A stretch of 38,605 nucleotides of DNA from an uncultured Candidatus Saccharibacteria bacterium (GCA_947367795.1 CANBER010000008.1:1-38605); one strand, 5' to 3'. Numbered from the stretch's first letter, positions 1 through 8,214 are shown. The notes: generated by a model not told the origin, from the sequence alone. Program-made: numbers and translations.

Positions 1-1
1 C

Positions 2-157
2 ATCTCGGTAAGTTCCGGCATTACTATGGGCTTTGTGTCGCCTGAGCCCTATGTTGAATCTAAGTTTAGATACTTTTCTGTAAATTCTCGTCATATTGAT
101 GCTTCAGAAGATTCATTTCGTTGGCCCGGTTTCCCCATCCGCTGCCTAGCCTATTAG
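2..157 (+). CDS. FISUMP-like surface protein, C-terminal fragment
   Basis: An open frame runs from the window edge to TAG at 155-157 and gives 51 residues ending in RWPGFPIRCLAY. The ending resembles the C-terminus of the Fibrobacter succinogenes major paralogous (FISUMP) domain, which typically closes with an aromatic-GF-(S/P)-(V/I)-RC-(V/L) motif. That resemblance is from memory of the family. The start and any signal peptide lie outside the window. The last 12 codons and 12 nt past the stop are identical to the 3' end of the minus-strand gene at 38333-38605, so the two are recent paralogs or have exchanged sequence. No terminator is visible after the stop. Its function is unknown; such proteins are usually predicted to be secreted or cell-surface attached. 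Confidence 0.6.
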   Translation: MSVSSGITMGFVSPEPYVESKFRYFSVNSRHIDASEDSFRWPGFPIRCLAY

Positions 158-169
158 TTTATATATAGT
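121..169 (+). repeat. 49-bp perfect inverted repeat, left copy
   Basis: This stretch is the exact reverse complement of 38321-38369. It begins at the conserved Trp-Pro-Gly-Phe codons of the surface-protein tail and runs 12 nt past the TAG stop. Identity ends at 120 (g, against a in the partner) and at 170. Conservation beyond the stop codon suggests DNA-level homogenisation or recent duplication, not only protein constraint. Confidence 0.9.
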
Positions 170-240
170 AGGATCAGCGGCTGGAAACCGTTCCAACGAT
201 TGCCCGGACCATGCGACGGGTAGGTACCAGAAGCATTAGG
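154..240 (-). pseudogene. Decayed C-terminal remnant of a third FISUMP-like paralog
   Basis: Read on the minus strand, this gives ASGTYPSHGPGNRWNGF followed by QPLILLYIN and a stop. It aligns with ASGVGPSYGPNSHWPGF plus PIRCLAY of the surface gene at the right end. The DNA also aligns, with small indels in the last ten codons. An in-frame TAG lies about 10 codons upstream of the similarity and there is no start codon, so this is a stranded tail and not a working gene. Its stop overlaps the stop of the plus-strand fragment, so two tails of one family sit tail to tail. Confidence 0.6.
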
Positions 241-265
241 ATATTTTAAAACTGCACTAAAATGC

Positions 266-294
266 TTGATTTTTCTACTAATCTGCGCTAAAAT
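266..294 (+). promoter_or_regulatory. Probable rpoBC promoter
   Basis: TTGATT at 266-271, a 17-nt spacer, then TAAAAT at 289-294. A second TAAAAT lies at 258-263. Initiation near 301 would leave a leader of about 115 nt before the rpoB GTG. Confidence 0.55.
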
Positions 295-325
295 GAACTA
301 CAAGAAGTAGTGAGTGGTGTTGTTG

Positions 326-418
326 ATGCGTCTGAGATGGCGACTTTTGACGCAAAATGCCACAGTTAATCTTCGGGCGCTAAGATTATCAACACTAAAG
401 AGAGAGAGGAAATTGTGA
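326..418 (+). CDS. Possible 30-aa basic leader peptide upstream of rpoB
   Basis: ATG at 326 opens a 30-codon frame ending in TGA at 416-418. That TGA overlaps the rpoB GTG start (415-417), the geometry of translational coupling. The peptide starts MRLRWRLLTQ and contains seven Arg, two Lys and eight Leu. Several codons (AGA, AGG, CTA, TTA) look uncommon in the neighbouring genes. There is no good Shine-Dalgarno before the ATG, and the ATG lies at the base of a 6-bp hairpin. The rpoB Shine-Dalgarno sits inside its last codons. No homolog is recognised. It could be a chance frame in a leader RNA. Confidence 0.3.
   Translation: MRLRWRLLTQNATVNLRALRLSTLKRERKL
327..354 (+). promoter_or_regulatory. 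Hairpin in the rpoB leader
   Basis: TGCGTC (327-332) pairs with GACGCA (349-354) around a 16-nt loop. It would occlude the possible leader-peptide ATG at 326-328. The stem is short, so its function is uncertain. Confidence 0.3.
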
Positions 419-3400
419 GCAAAGCAACAACTGATGCTAGCACTGGCCGTGTGTTTTTTACTGAAGGCGACCAGTCTCTTCCTATCCCAGATCTAATTGC
501 ACATCAAAAAGACAGCTGGGACGATTTTACTAAAAGTGGCTTGAGAGAGGTGTTTAATGAATTAAACCCGATCGATGATTACACCGGAGCCAAACTTTCA
601 ATGCGGTTCAAGGATTATTATTTCAAGGATCCGATCGAAGACGAAAAGACGGCTAAGTACAACTTATCTACCTATGCTGCACCGCTACACGTGCTAGTCG
701 AGCTAACCAACAAAGTCACGGGCGAGGTCAAAGAGCAGGATATCTACTTTGGTGATTATCCTTGGATGACCGATCGCGCAACCTTCATTATTAATGGTAC
801 CGAGCGCGTCGTCGTGTCGCAGCTAATCCGTTCTGCTGGTGTTTTCTTTACCGCCGACGAAGTTGCCGGTAAGCGTTATTACGGTGCCAAAGTCATTCCC
901 GGACGCGGCGCTTGGCTCGAATTCGAGACTACTACCAGTGGCTGCATCAACGTCAAAATTGACCGTCGTCGCAAGATCCCAGTTACGACCTTTTTGAAAG
1001 CTCTAGGCATTGCCAAAGAAGACGAAATTCGCGCTAAATTCGCTGAAGTGGATAATGGACCCATTAGCTACATCAGTGCTACTCTCGAAAAAGACACCGC
1101 AACTAGCCAATCAGCCGCCTTGCTCGAAGTATATCGCCGTTTGCGCCCGGGCGATCTAGCTACCGTCGAAAACGCCAAATCCATGATCGAACGCGCTTTC
1201 TTCGACTATCGTCGCTATGACTGTTCTCGCGTGGGTCGCTTCAAGCTCAATCGTCGTTTAGGATACGATACGCCCAACGATGCCGCACATCGCACTTTGC
1301 AGATGAAGGACTTGATCGCGATCATCAGCGAGATTATCCGTCTTAACAATACTCAAGAGCCCGCTGACGACATTGATAGCTTATCTAATCGCCGCGTGAA
1401 GCTCGTCGGTGAGCTTGTCCAGCGTCAGTTCCGTCTCGGCATGCTTCGCTTACAGCGCAATATCCTAGACCGCATGTCAATGGTCAGCCCCGAGGAGGTC
1501 ACCCCATCACAGCTGCTTAATTCTCGCCCCGTCGTGGCTGCGGTCAAGGAGTTCTTCTCCAGCTCTCAGCTCTCACAATTAATGGACGAAGTCAATGGTT
1601 ACTCTGAACTCGCTCACAAGCGTCGTCTCTCCAGTATGGGTCCTGGCGGTTTGACCCGCGAGCGTGCTGGTTTCGACGTGCGCGATGCCCACCCAACCCA
1701 TTACGGTCGTATCTGTACCGTTGAGACCCCTGAAGGCGGTAACGTCGGTCTAGTGCTCAACCTTGCAACCTATGCTCGCATTAACGAATATGGCTTCATT
1801 GAGGCGCCCTATCGCGTAGTCAAAAACGGCAAAGTCACCGACGAAGTTGTTTATGTTGACGCTGCGACCGAAGATGAGATGATCATCGCGGATGCCTCGG
1901 TTAAACTCAACGAGAAGGGCGAGTTCGTCGAAGATTGGGTTTCTGCCCGGGTCAAGGGTCGTCCTAGCCAGGTTGCCTCAAATCTAGTCACCCACATCGA
2001 TGCCGTACACAAGGAAATTCTCGGTACCTCAGCCAGCCTGATCCCATTCGTCGAGAAAAACCGTGTTGACCGCTCGCTCATGGCCTGCGCCATGCAGAAA
2101 CAAGCCGTTCCTCTACTCAAAAATGATGCGGCTATCGTCGGTACTGGTATTGAACACGCCGTAGCCATGAACACCTCTCAGGTAATTATCGCTGAAGGTG
2201 ACGGTGAAGTTAAAAAAGCTGACGGCGTTAGTATCATCGTCAAGTACAAAACTGGCGAAAAGGAATACAAACTCGAGCACTTCGAAAAAACCAATGATGA
2301 CCGCTGCTACAACCAACGCGTCAAGGTCATTCGCGGACAAAAAGTCAAACAAGGTGATATCTTGGTCGAAGGTGCCAGCGTCAACGATGGCGAGCTTGCT
2401 CTAGGCAAAGATCTCTTAGTAGCATTTATGCCTTGGCGTGGTTACAACATGGATGACGCCATCGTTATCTCCTCGAGGCTCGTCGAAGACGATAAACTAA
2501 CTTCAATCAACATCAAAGATTTCGATGTTGAAGTGCGCGAGACTAAACTCGGACCGGAGCAAGTTACGCGAGATATTCCTAACGTTCCCGAAAAGAGTCT
2601 CCGCCATCTGGGCGAAGATGGGATTGTAGTGCTTGGCTCCGAAGTTCAGCCAGGTGATATCTTGGTAGGTAAAATTACTCCAAAAGGTGAACAAGAGCTC
2701 AGCTCTGAGGAACGCCTTTTGCGTGCCATCTTCGGCGAAAAGGCTAAGGATGTCCGCGACACCTCGGTGCGTATGAACGGCGCTTCCACCGGTAAGGTCG
2801 TTGGCGTGCGAGTCTATACTCGCGAGCAAGGCCATGAACTCAAAGCTGGTGTTCTCATGCAAATCAAGATTTACGTTGCAGAAATGCGCAAAATCAGCGT
2901 GGGCGATAAAATCGCTGGTCGTCATGGTAACAAAGGTGTGGTCTCACGCATCCTGCCCGTCGAAGATATGCCTTACATGGAAGACGGTACCCCAATCGAT
3001 GTCCTGCTTAGTCCAATGGGCGTGCCAAGCCGTATGAACCTCGGTCAGCTCTTCGAGATCCATCTCGGCATGGCTGCCCGCGCTCTGGGATACAAAGTTG
3101 CCACGCCATCATTCAATGGTGTACCAGACGAAGTTATCTCTGAGCAGCTCGAAAAAGCCGGTTTCTCGCGCGATGGACGCGTTCAGCTCTATGATGGCCT
3201 CACTGGAGAACCCTTCAACGAACGCACTAGTGTCGGTGTGATGCATATGCTCAAACTTCATCACATGGTTGAAGACAAAATCCACGCTCGCTCCACTGGC
3301 CCTTATACCGCAGTCACTCAGCAACCACTCGGCGGCAAGGCTCAGAACGGTGGTCAGCGCTTTGGTGAAATGGAGGTGTGGGCACTTGAGGCTTACGGTG

Positions 3401-3816
3401 CTGCTACTGCCCTCCAAGAGATGCTCACGATTAAATCCGATGATGTTTACGGACGCGCTAAAGCTTACGAGTCCATCATTAAACAAGAGCCGATTGAAGG
3501 ACCGAAACTTCCAGAAGGTTTCAATGTCTTAGTCAAAGAATTCCAGGGTCTGGGTCTTAAAGTTGATTTGCTTGATCACGGCGAATCTACCGATGCTAGC
3601 GAAGTAATCGAGAAAACTTCCCGCGAAATCGAAAAACAGCACGATGACCGCCTGATCTACGCCAAACACAGTAATGAAAATTTTGAAAATACCGTAGTCG
3701 ATCTAGATGACGAAGAAGTAAAAGAAATGATAGACGACGAGGGAATAGAAATAACAGAGGCCGAAGATGTCGGAGGAAGTGCTGACGCTGATCTCGACCT
3801 CGGAGAGGAGTTGTAA
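415..3816 (+). CDS. rpoB: DNA-directed RNA polymerase subunit beta
   Basis: This is the catalytic beta subunit of RNA polymerase, 1133 aa, near the size of compact bacterial RpoB proteins without large lineage inserts. The GTG start at 415 is chosen because AGAGAGGA (403-410) precedes it and the N-terminus then aligns with the family. Recognisable blocks include the rifampicin pocket (SSQLSQLMDEVNGYSELAHK), GPGGLTRERAGF, HPTHYGRICTVETPEG, MPWRGYNMDDA, and GRHGNKGVVSRILPVEDMP near the C-terminal third. The pocket keeps the Asp, His and Ser that are mutated in resistant E. coli (516, 526, 531). The usual N518-N-P-L reads V-N-G-Y. The C-terminus is acidic. rpoC follows after one intergenic base. 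The usual upstream rplKAJL genes are absent; surface-protein tails lie there instead. Confidence 0.98.
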   Translation: MSKATTDASTGRVFFTEGDQSLPIPDLIAHQKDSWDDFTKSGLREVFNELNPIDDYTGAKLSMRFKDYYFKDPIEDEKTAKYNLSTYAAPLHVLVELTNKVTGEVKEQDIYFGDYPWMTDRATFIINGTERVVVSQLIRSAGVFFTADEVAGKRYYGAKVIPGRGAWLEFETTTSGCINVKIDRRRKIPVTTFLKALGIAKEDEIRAKFAEVDNGPISYISATLEKDTATSQSAALLEVYRRLRPGDLATVENAKSMIERAFFDYRRYDCSRVGRFKLNRRLGYDTPNDAAHRTLQMKDLIAIISEIIRLNNTQEPADDIDSLSNRRVKLVGELVQRQFRLGMLRLQRNILDRMSMVSPEEVTPSQLLNSRPVVAAVKEFFSSSQLSQLMDEVNGYSELAHKRRLSSMGPGGLTRERAGFDVRDAHPTHYGRICTVETPEGGNVGLVLNLATYARINEYGFIEAPYRVVKNGKVTDEVVYVDAATEDEMIIADASVKLNEKGEFVEDWVSARVKGRPSQVASNLVTHIDAVHKEILGTSASLIPFVEKNRVDRSLMACAMQKQAVPLLKNDAAIVGTGIEHAVAMNTSQVIIAEGDGEVKKADGVSIIVKYKTGEKEYKLEHFEKTNDDRCYNQRVKVIRGQKVKQGDILVEGASVNDGELALGKDLLVAFMPWRGYNMDDAIVISSRLVEDDKLTSINIKDFDVEVRETKLGPEQVTRDIPNVPEKSLRHLGEDGIVVLGSEVQPGDILVGKITPKGEQELSSEERLLRAIFGEKAKDVRDTSVRMNGASTGKVVGVRVYTREQGHELKAGVLMQIKIYVAEMRKISVGDKIAGRHGNKGVVSRILPVEDMPYMEDGTPIDVLLSPMGVPSRMNLGQLFEIHLGMAARALGYKVATPSFNGVPDEVISEQLEKAGFSRDGRVQLYDGLTGEPFNERTSVGVMHMLKLHHMVEDKIHARSTGPYTAVTQQPLGGKAQNGGQRFGEMEVWALEAYGAATALQEMLTIKSDDVYGRAKAYESIIKQEPIEGPKLPEGFNVLVKEFQGLGLKVDLLDHGESTDASEVIEKTSREIEKQHDDRLIYAKHSNENFENTVVDLDDEEVKEMIDDEGIEITEAEDVGGSADADLDLGEEL

Positions 3817-3817
3817 T

Positions 3818-6800
3818 ATGGCTTGGATGGATAATTTTATCAGCGCCAATGACTTCGACTCAATCCGCTTGAGTGTCGCTAGCAAAGAAGACATCTTGGG
3901 CTGGAGCTACGGCGAAGTCTTGAAGCCAGAAACCATTAACTATCGCACCCAAAAGCCGGAACGTGATGGCTTGTTCTGTGAAAGGATCTTTGGTCCAGTC
4001 AAAGACATCAATCCTCATGATTCCAAGCTCAAGGGTGTTCGCTCTCGCGAAGCTGCCGTCGACAAAGAAGGCAACCTCGTCACCAAGAGCATTTCTCGCC
4101 GTGAACGTATGGGGCACATCACTTTGGCCGCTCCAGTAGCACACATCTGGTTCATGCGCGGCACACCTAGCGCTCTCAGCGTACTGCTGAATCTCACGGT
4201 CAAGAATATTGAAAAAGTGGTCTACTTTGCCTCATATTTGATCGTCTCCGCCAAGGATGAAGAAATTGCCCAAACTTTGGCCGATCTCGAAGCTAATACT
4301 GTCGCCGCTCGAGAAGCTATTCGTATCCGCTATGAGCAACTGGCAGCTGAACCTAATGCTAATGTCACAGCGCTCGCCGACGAACAGGCCAAAGAATCCG
4401 AGGCTCTTGAAAGTGATTTTGTCGCGCGCAAGAACATCCTTGAAAAAATGATCAAAGGTGCGGTTATCACCGAGCTCGAATACCGCAATCTTCCGGAGGA
4501 GTACGAAGACCTGATCGAAGTCGAGATGGGCGCCACTGCCATCAAGAAGCTTCTCGATGAAATCGATCTCAAAACTATGATCTCCGAGCTGCGCGAAGAA
4601 GCCGTCGCATCCAAGGGCCAAAAGCAGAAGCGCATTATGAAACGACTCAAAGTTCTCGAGGGCATGGAAGCTGCTGGGATTAAGCCGATCGATCTGATTC
4701 TGACTGTCGTACCAGTTATCCCCCCCGATCTGCGTCCCATGATCGCGCTCCCCGGTGGACGCTTCGCGACGAGTGATTTGAACGACTTGTATCGCAGGGT
4801 GATCAACCGTAACAATCGCCTGAAGAAGCTCCTCGAACTCAACGCTCCCGCCGTGATTTGTCATAATGAAATGCGTATGCTTCAGGAAGCGGTTGATGCT
4901 CTGATTGATAACTCCGCTGTCCATGGTAGTCGCAGCGCCAACGCTCAAAACGGACGCCGCAAGCTCAAGAGTATTTCCGACTTACTCAAAGGTAAACAGG
5001 GTCGTTTCCGCCAAAACTTACTCGGTAAACGCGTAGATTACTCTGGTCGCTCTGTGATTGTCGTGGGTCCAGAATTGAAGCTCAACGAATGTGGCTTACC
5101 TAAACAAATGGCGCTTGAGCTCTTCAAACCCTTCGTTATCTCTTGGCTGATTGCAGGCGAGCACGCCGCCAACATCCGTTCGGCTACCCGTATGATCGAG
5201 GCGGGCGAAGCCATCGTCTGGGACGGTCTCGATGAATGTATTAAAGGCAAATATGTTCTCTTGAACCGTGCGCCAAGTTTGCACCGTCTATCGGTCCAGG
5301 CTTTCCAGCCCAAGTTGATCGACGGTAAAGCTATCCAGCTCCACCCGCTCGTCGCTAGTGGTTTCAACGCCGACTACGATGGTGACCAAATGGCTGTGCA
5401 CTTGCCACTTTCTGACGCGGCTCAGGCCGAAGCTCGTGAGTTGATGTCTGCCGGCAAAAACCTTCTCAAACCCGCTGACGGTGCGCCAGTGCTGGCGATT
5501 TATCAGGATGTTGTGTTGGGTATTTATTATCTAACTTACGATAAGCCCGGCACCGAAACCGACGAGGTGAAACCCTTTAGCTCCGTCTATGAAGCCGAGA
5601 TGGCCTACGACCAAGGTTTGATCGCCTTGCAGACCCCGATCCGGGTGTTTGCCAAGGGTGAGATCCGCAACACTACTCTCGGACGCGTAATTTTCAATGA
5701 AGTCCTGCCCAAAGATTATCCTTATGATAACTCCGTCCAGACTAGCAAACAGCTCAAACGCGTGATGGCGGACATCTTTGACACCTTTGGGGCTGAGACC
5801 ATGGTGAAAGCCGCCGATGATATCAAGAACCTTGCTTTCGAATATGAGACTGTCGCTTCAGTCTCTACGGCCAAAGATGATTATCCGACTTATCCTGAAA
5901 TTGATGATTTTATCGCCGAAGGCGACGCCAAGACCGCTCTGATTCAAGAGCAGTTTGACCAAGGTCTTGTCACCGAGGAAGAGCGCTATAACCTTACCGT
6001 GGCCAACTGGCGTGATATCGATAAAAAGATTTCTGACTTCCTCAAGAGTAAACTTGCCAGCATGGATACGGACATTGCAGTGATGGTCAACTCCGGCGCC
6101 CGTGGTAGCGTCAGTAACATCAAGCTAGCTTCTGCCGAAATTGGTATCATGGTGGACATCAACAACAACGAAATCGAGCTCCCAGTTAAGAGTAGTTACA
6201 AGAAGGGTTTGAACACTCTGGAATCCTTCATCGCGACTCGAGGCGCTCGCCAAGGCCAGGTGTCAACCGCTCTGCGTACGGCGGACTCAGGATATTTGAC
6301 TCGCCGTCTGGTCGACGTGGCTCAGGACGTCTTCACCACTAGCGAAGAGGCGCCAGATCCTGGCTTCGAAGTCTTCAAACGCGAAAGCGAATACACCGGT
6401 ATTGGTTTCGCCGCGCGCATTGCTGGCCGCTATACTGCTGAACCGGTGCCTAGTTACATTGGCGCGGGTGAACTGATTAGCCCAGAGATTGCCGAACAAA
6501 TCGCGAACGACGACCAAATCGAAAGTATCAAGATCCAATCCGTCCTCACTACTACCGCTATCAGCGGTGTGCCCCAGAAGGCTTACGGTGTCGATATGTC
6601 GACTCGTGCTCTCGTCGAGCCTAACCAGCCTGTGGGTGTGATTGCCGCCCAGAGCTTGGGTGAGCCTGGTACTCAGCTTACTCTCGATACCAAACACGGT
6701 TCCGGCGTGGCCGGCTCCGGTGCTATCGCTCGCGGTCTTCCGCGTGTCGAGGAGCTCCTCGAAGCCCGCTCTCCGAAAGGTCAGGCCTACATCACGCCAA

Positions 6801-7681
6801 TTTCCGGTGCGGTTGAGCTCTGGGAAGATAATAATAAATATGTCGTCCAAATCACTCCTGACAGCGGCGATACCCTGCGCCTTGAACTCGATGGCCGTAA
6901 TCCTCGCGTCAAAGATGGCGCCAGTGTCAAGGCAGGTGACGTCCTAGCCGACAAGGGCAAGGGCAAAGAACCAATCATCTCGCCGGTTGACGGTAATGCT
7001 CAGCTCACTGCCGATGCCATTATCTTGGTCGGTGAAGCTGGTGCTGCAACCCGGATTGAGATTCCTAGTGAAGCTGAGGTGCTGGTCAAATCCGGTGACC
7101 GTCTCATAGCAGGTGACCGTCTCACCGCCGGCTCTCTCAACCTTCAAGACCTCTTGAAGTACAAGGGTGCCGAAGAAACCGCTCGCTATATCATGAACGA
7201 CGTCATCGCGGTCTATGCTGCCCAAGGTCACGAAATCTCCGCCAAACACTTGGAGATCATTGTCCGACAAATGTTCAGTCGGGTGATGGTTGATGAAGCT
7301 GGCGATTCTAGCTTCGTCTCAGGCGACATCGTCTCCAAGGCTGCCATCGTCTCCGAAAATCAACGTCTCGAAGCCGCCGGCAAGGAGCCTGCGACCTACG
7401 AAAATCTCTTACTCGGTATCACCAAAGTCAGTATTTGGAGCGATAGCTTCCTCTCGGCTGCATCCTTCCAAGATACCACACGCGTGTTGATCAACGCCGC
7501 TATCAATGGTCGCGTCGACCATCTGCACGGTCTCAAAGAAAACGTCATCATCGGGCGCAAGATTCCGGTTGGCACCGGTGTCAAACCTCTCGCTGTGACG
7601 GATGCTGAAAAAACTGAAGCGGCCGACGAAGAGCTAGATATGGAAAGCACACCCAGTGCCGAAGATGTGGCGGGATTGTAA
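3818..7681 (+). CDS. rpoC: DNA-directed RNA polymerase subunit beta'
   Basis: This is the second catalytic RNA polymerase subunit, 1287 aa from ATG 3818, which has GGAGAGGAG at 3802-3810. An upstream in-frame ATG at 3767 lies inside rpoB and is rejected. The Mg2+ site reads NADYDGDQM (codons 517-525), with the three Asp kept but Tyr where Phe is nearly universal. Both structural zinc sites are missing. After GLFCERIFGPVKD the usual four-Cys ribbon is replaced by a Cys-free segment (residues 61-90). The downstream C...GVCxxCYG region reads TTTAISGVPQKAYG. The trigger loop reads TLDTKHGSG in place of bacterial TMRTFHxGG, keeping the His (residue 960). The F-loop is also altered. A charged helical insertion lies around residues 145-205. 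rpoB is immediately upstream and a terminator follows. Confidence 0.98.
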   Translation: MAWMDNFISANDFDSIRLSVASKEDILGWSYGEVLKPETINYRTQKPERDGLFCERIFGPVKDINPHDSKLKGVRSREAAVDKEGNLVTKSISRRERMGHITLAAPVAHIWFMRGTPSALSVLLNLTVKNIEKVVYFASYLIVSAKDEEIAQTLADLEANTVAAREAIRIRYEQLAAEPNANVTALADEQAKESEALESDFVARKNILEKMIKGAVITELEYRNLPEEYEDLIEVEMGATAIKKLLDEIDLKTMISELREEAVASKGQKQKRIMKRLKVLEGMEAAGIKPIDLILTVVPVIPPDLRPMIALPGGRFATSDLNDLYRRVINRNNRLKKLLELNAPAVICHNEMRMLQEAVDALIDNSAVHGSRSANAQNGRRKLKSISDLLKGKQGRFRQNLLGKRVDYSGRSVIVVGPELKLNECGLPKQMALELFKPFVISWLIAGEHAANIRSATRMIEAGEAIVWDGLDECIKGKYVLLNRAPSLHRLSVQAFQPKLIDGKAIQLHPLVASGFNADYDGDQMAVHLPLSDAAQAEARELMSAGKNLLKPADGAPVLAIYQDVVLGIYYLTYDKPGTETDEVKPFSSVYEAEMAYDQGLIALQTPIRVFAKGEIRNTTLGRVIFNEVLPKDYPYDNSVQTSKQLKRVMADIFDTFGAETMVKAADDIKNLAFEYETVASVSTAKDDYPTYPEIDDFIAEGDAKTALIQEQFDQGLVTEEERYNLTVANWRDIDKKISDFLKSKLASMDTDIAVMVNSGARGSVSNIKLASAEIGIMVDINNNEIELPVKSSYKKGLNTLESFIATRGARQGQVSTALRTADSGYLTRRLVDVAQDVFTTSEEAPDPGFEVFKRESEYTGIGFAARIAGRYTAEPVPSYIGAGELISPEIAEQIANDDQIESIKIQSVLTTTAISGVPQKAYGVDMSTRALVEPNQPVGVIAAQSLGEPGTQLTLDTKHGSGVAGSGAIARGLPRVEELLEARSPKGQAYITPISGAVELWEDNNKYVVQITPDSGDTLRLELDGRNPRVKDGASVKAGDVLADKGKGKEPIISPVDGNAQLTADAIILVGEAGAATRIEIPSEAEVLVKSGDRLIAGDRLTAGSLNLQDLLKYKGAEETARYIMNDVIAVYAAQGHEISAKHLEIIVRQMFSRVMVDEAGDSSFVSGDIVSKAAIVSENQRLEAAGKEPATYENLLLGITKVSIWSDSFLSAASFQDTTRVLINAAINGRVDHLHGLKENVIIGRKIPVGTGVKPLAVTDAEKTEAADEELDMESTPSAEDVAGL

Positions 7682-7702
7682 AAACTAAAACGGCAAAATT
7701 AA

Positions 7703-7727
7703 GGCGGCTGAGGGGAGCTGCCTTTTT
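7703..7727 (+). terminator. Rho-independent terminator after rpoC
   Basis: GGCGGCT (7703-7709) pairs with AGCTGCC (7716-7722), with one G-T wobble, around GAGGGG. TTTTT follows at 7723-7727. Confidence 0.8.
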
Positions 7728-7767
7728 GCTAAATAAGCAATTTCTAGACAATCCAGAAAAGTAAAAC

Positions 7768-7794
7768 AGTTTACGTTTTTAAAAAACGTAAACT
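7768..7794. repeat. AT-rich palindrome 1 (AGTTTACGTTTTT arms)
   Basis: Perfect 13-bp arms surround a single central base. The core TTACGTTTTT-N-AAAAACGTAA is identical to that of palindrome 2 at 7837-7857. No U-tract follows, so it is not a standard terminator. It could be an operator or a cruciform-prone bidirectional terminator. Confidence 0.7.
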
Positions 7795-7836
7795 AAATTT
7801 CAACGCCCCACCCCTGTAATAGGTCCCAAAACTACC

Positions 7837-7857
7837 TTACGTTTTTGAAAAACGTAA
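7837..7857. repeat. AT-rich palindrome 2 (TTACGTTTTT arms)
   Basis: Perfect 10-bp arms surround a central G. The core matches palindrome 1, with centres 66 bp apart. It ends 56 bp before the gatC -10 box. Confidence 0.7.
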
Positions 7858-7913
7858 AAATTGACCGCCAAGCCCATTTCACCTAATTTTCCCCACATCT
7901 TCCACTCATGTAG

Positions 7914-7919
7914 TATAAT
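7914..7919 (+). promoter_or_regulatory. gatC -10 box (leaderless type)
   Basis: TATAAT ends 7 nt before the gatC ATG, so transcription would begin at or next to the start codon. No convincing -35 is visible. The sequence TGTAGTATAAT is shared with the promoter of the site-2 protease gene at 32351. Confidence 0.65.
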
Positions 7920-7926
7920 AAAAGCT

Positions 7927-8214
7927 ATGGAAGTTAATCAGGGAACTATTCAGCATCTAGCTGAGCTTTCTCACTTTGCCCTCAGCGAAGAGGAAAGTTC
8001 ACGCTTAGTCACCGATATCAAAAACATCGTCGACTATATTTCTCAGCTTGACGAGCTTGATACCTCGGATATCGAACCCACCTACCAAGTTTTCGAAATG
8101 GCCAATGTCTGGCGCCCTGATGAGATTTTACCCCAAGAAGCCGATCGTGAGCAGCTGCTTGCGCTCGCACCCACCGTCGAAAATTACCAAATTAAAGTCC
8201 CGAAGGTATTATAA
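7927..8214 (+). CDS. gatC: Asp-tRNA(Asn)/Glu-tRNA(Gln) amidotransferase subunit C
   Basis: This is the small GatC subunit, which bridges GatA and GatB, 95 aa. It shows the family pattern HLAELSHFALSEEE at the N-terminus, then a helix (DIKNIVDYISQLDELDT) and a C-terminal segment with VWRPDE. The start is ATG 7927 because the -10 box lies 7 nt before it. An extension back to 7861 would begin upstream of the promoter. gatA follows two bases after the stop. The presence of GatCAB implies that Gln-tRNA and/or Asn-tRNA are made by transamidation. Confidence 0.93.
   Translation: MEVNQGTIQHLAELSHFALSEEESSRLVTDIKNIVDYISQLDELDTSDIEPTYQVFEMANVWRPDEILPQEADREQLLALAPTVENYQIKVPKVL

Noticed and set aside
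4232-4948. 238-codon minus-strand open frame inside rpoC, and other long antisense frames in rpoB, fusA, gatA and the helicases
   Set aside because: They mirror the codon structure of the real genes, match no recognised family and lack ribosome-binding sites.
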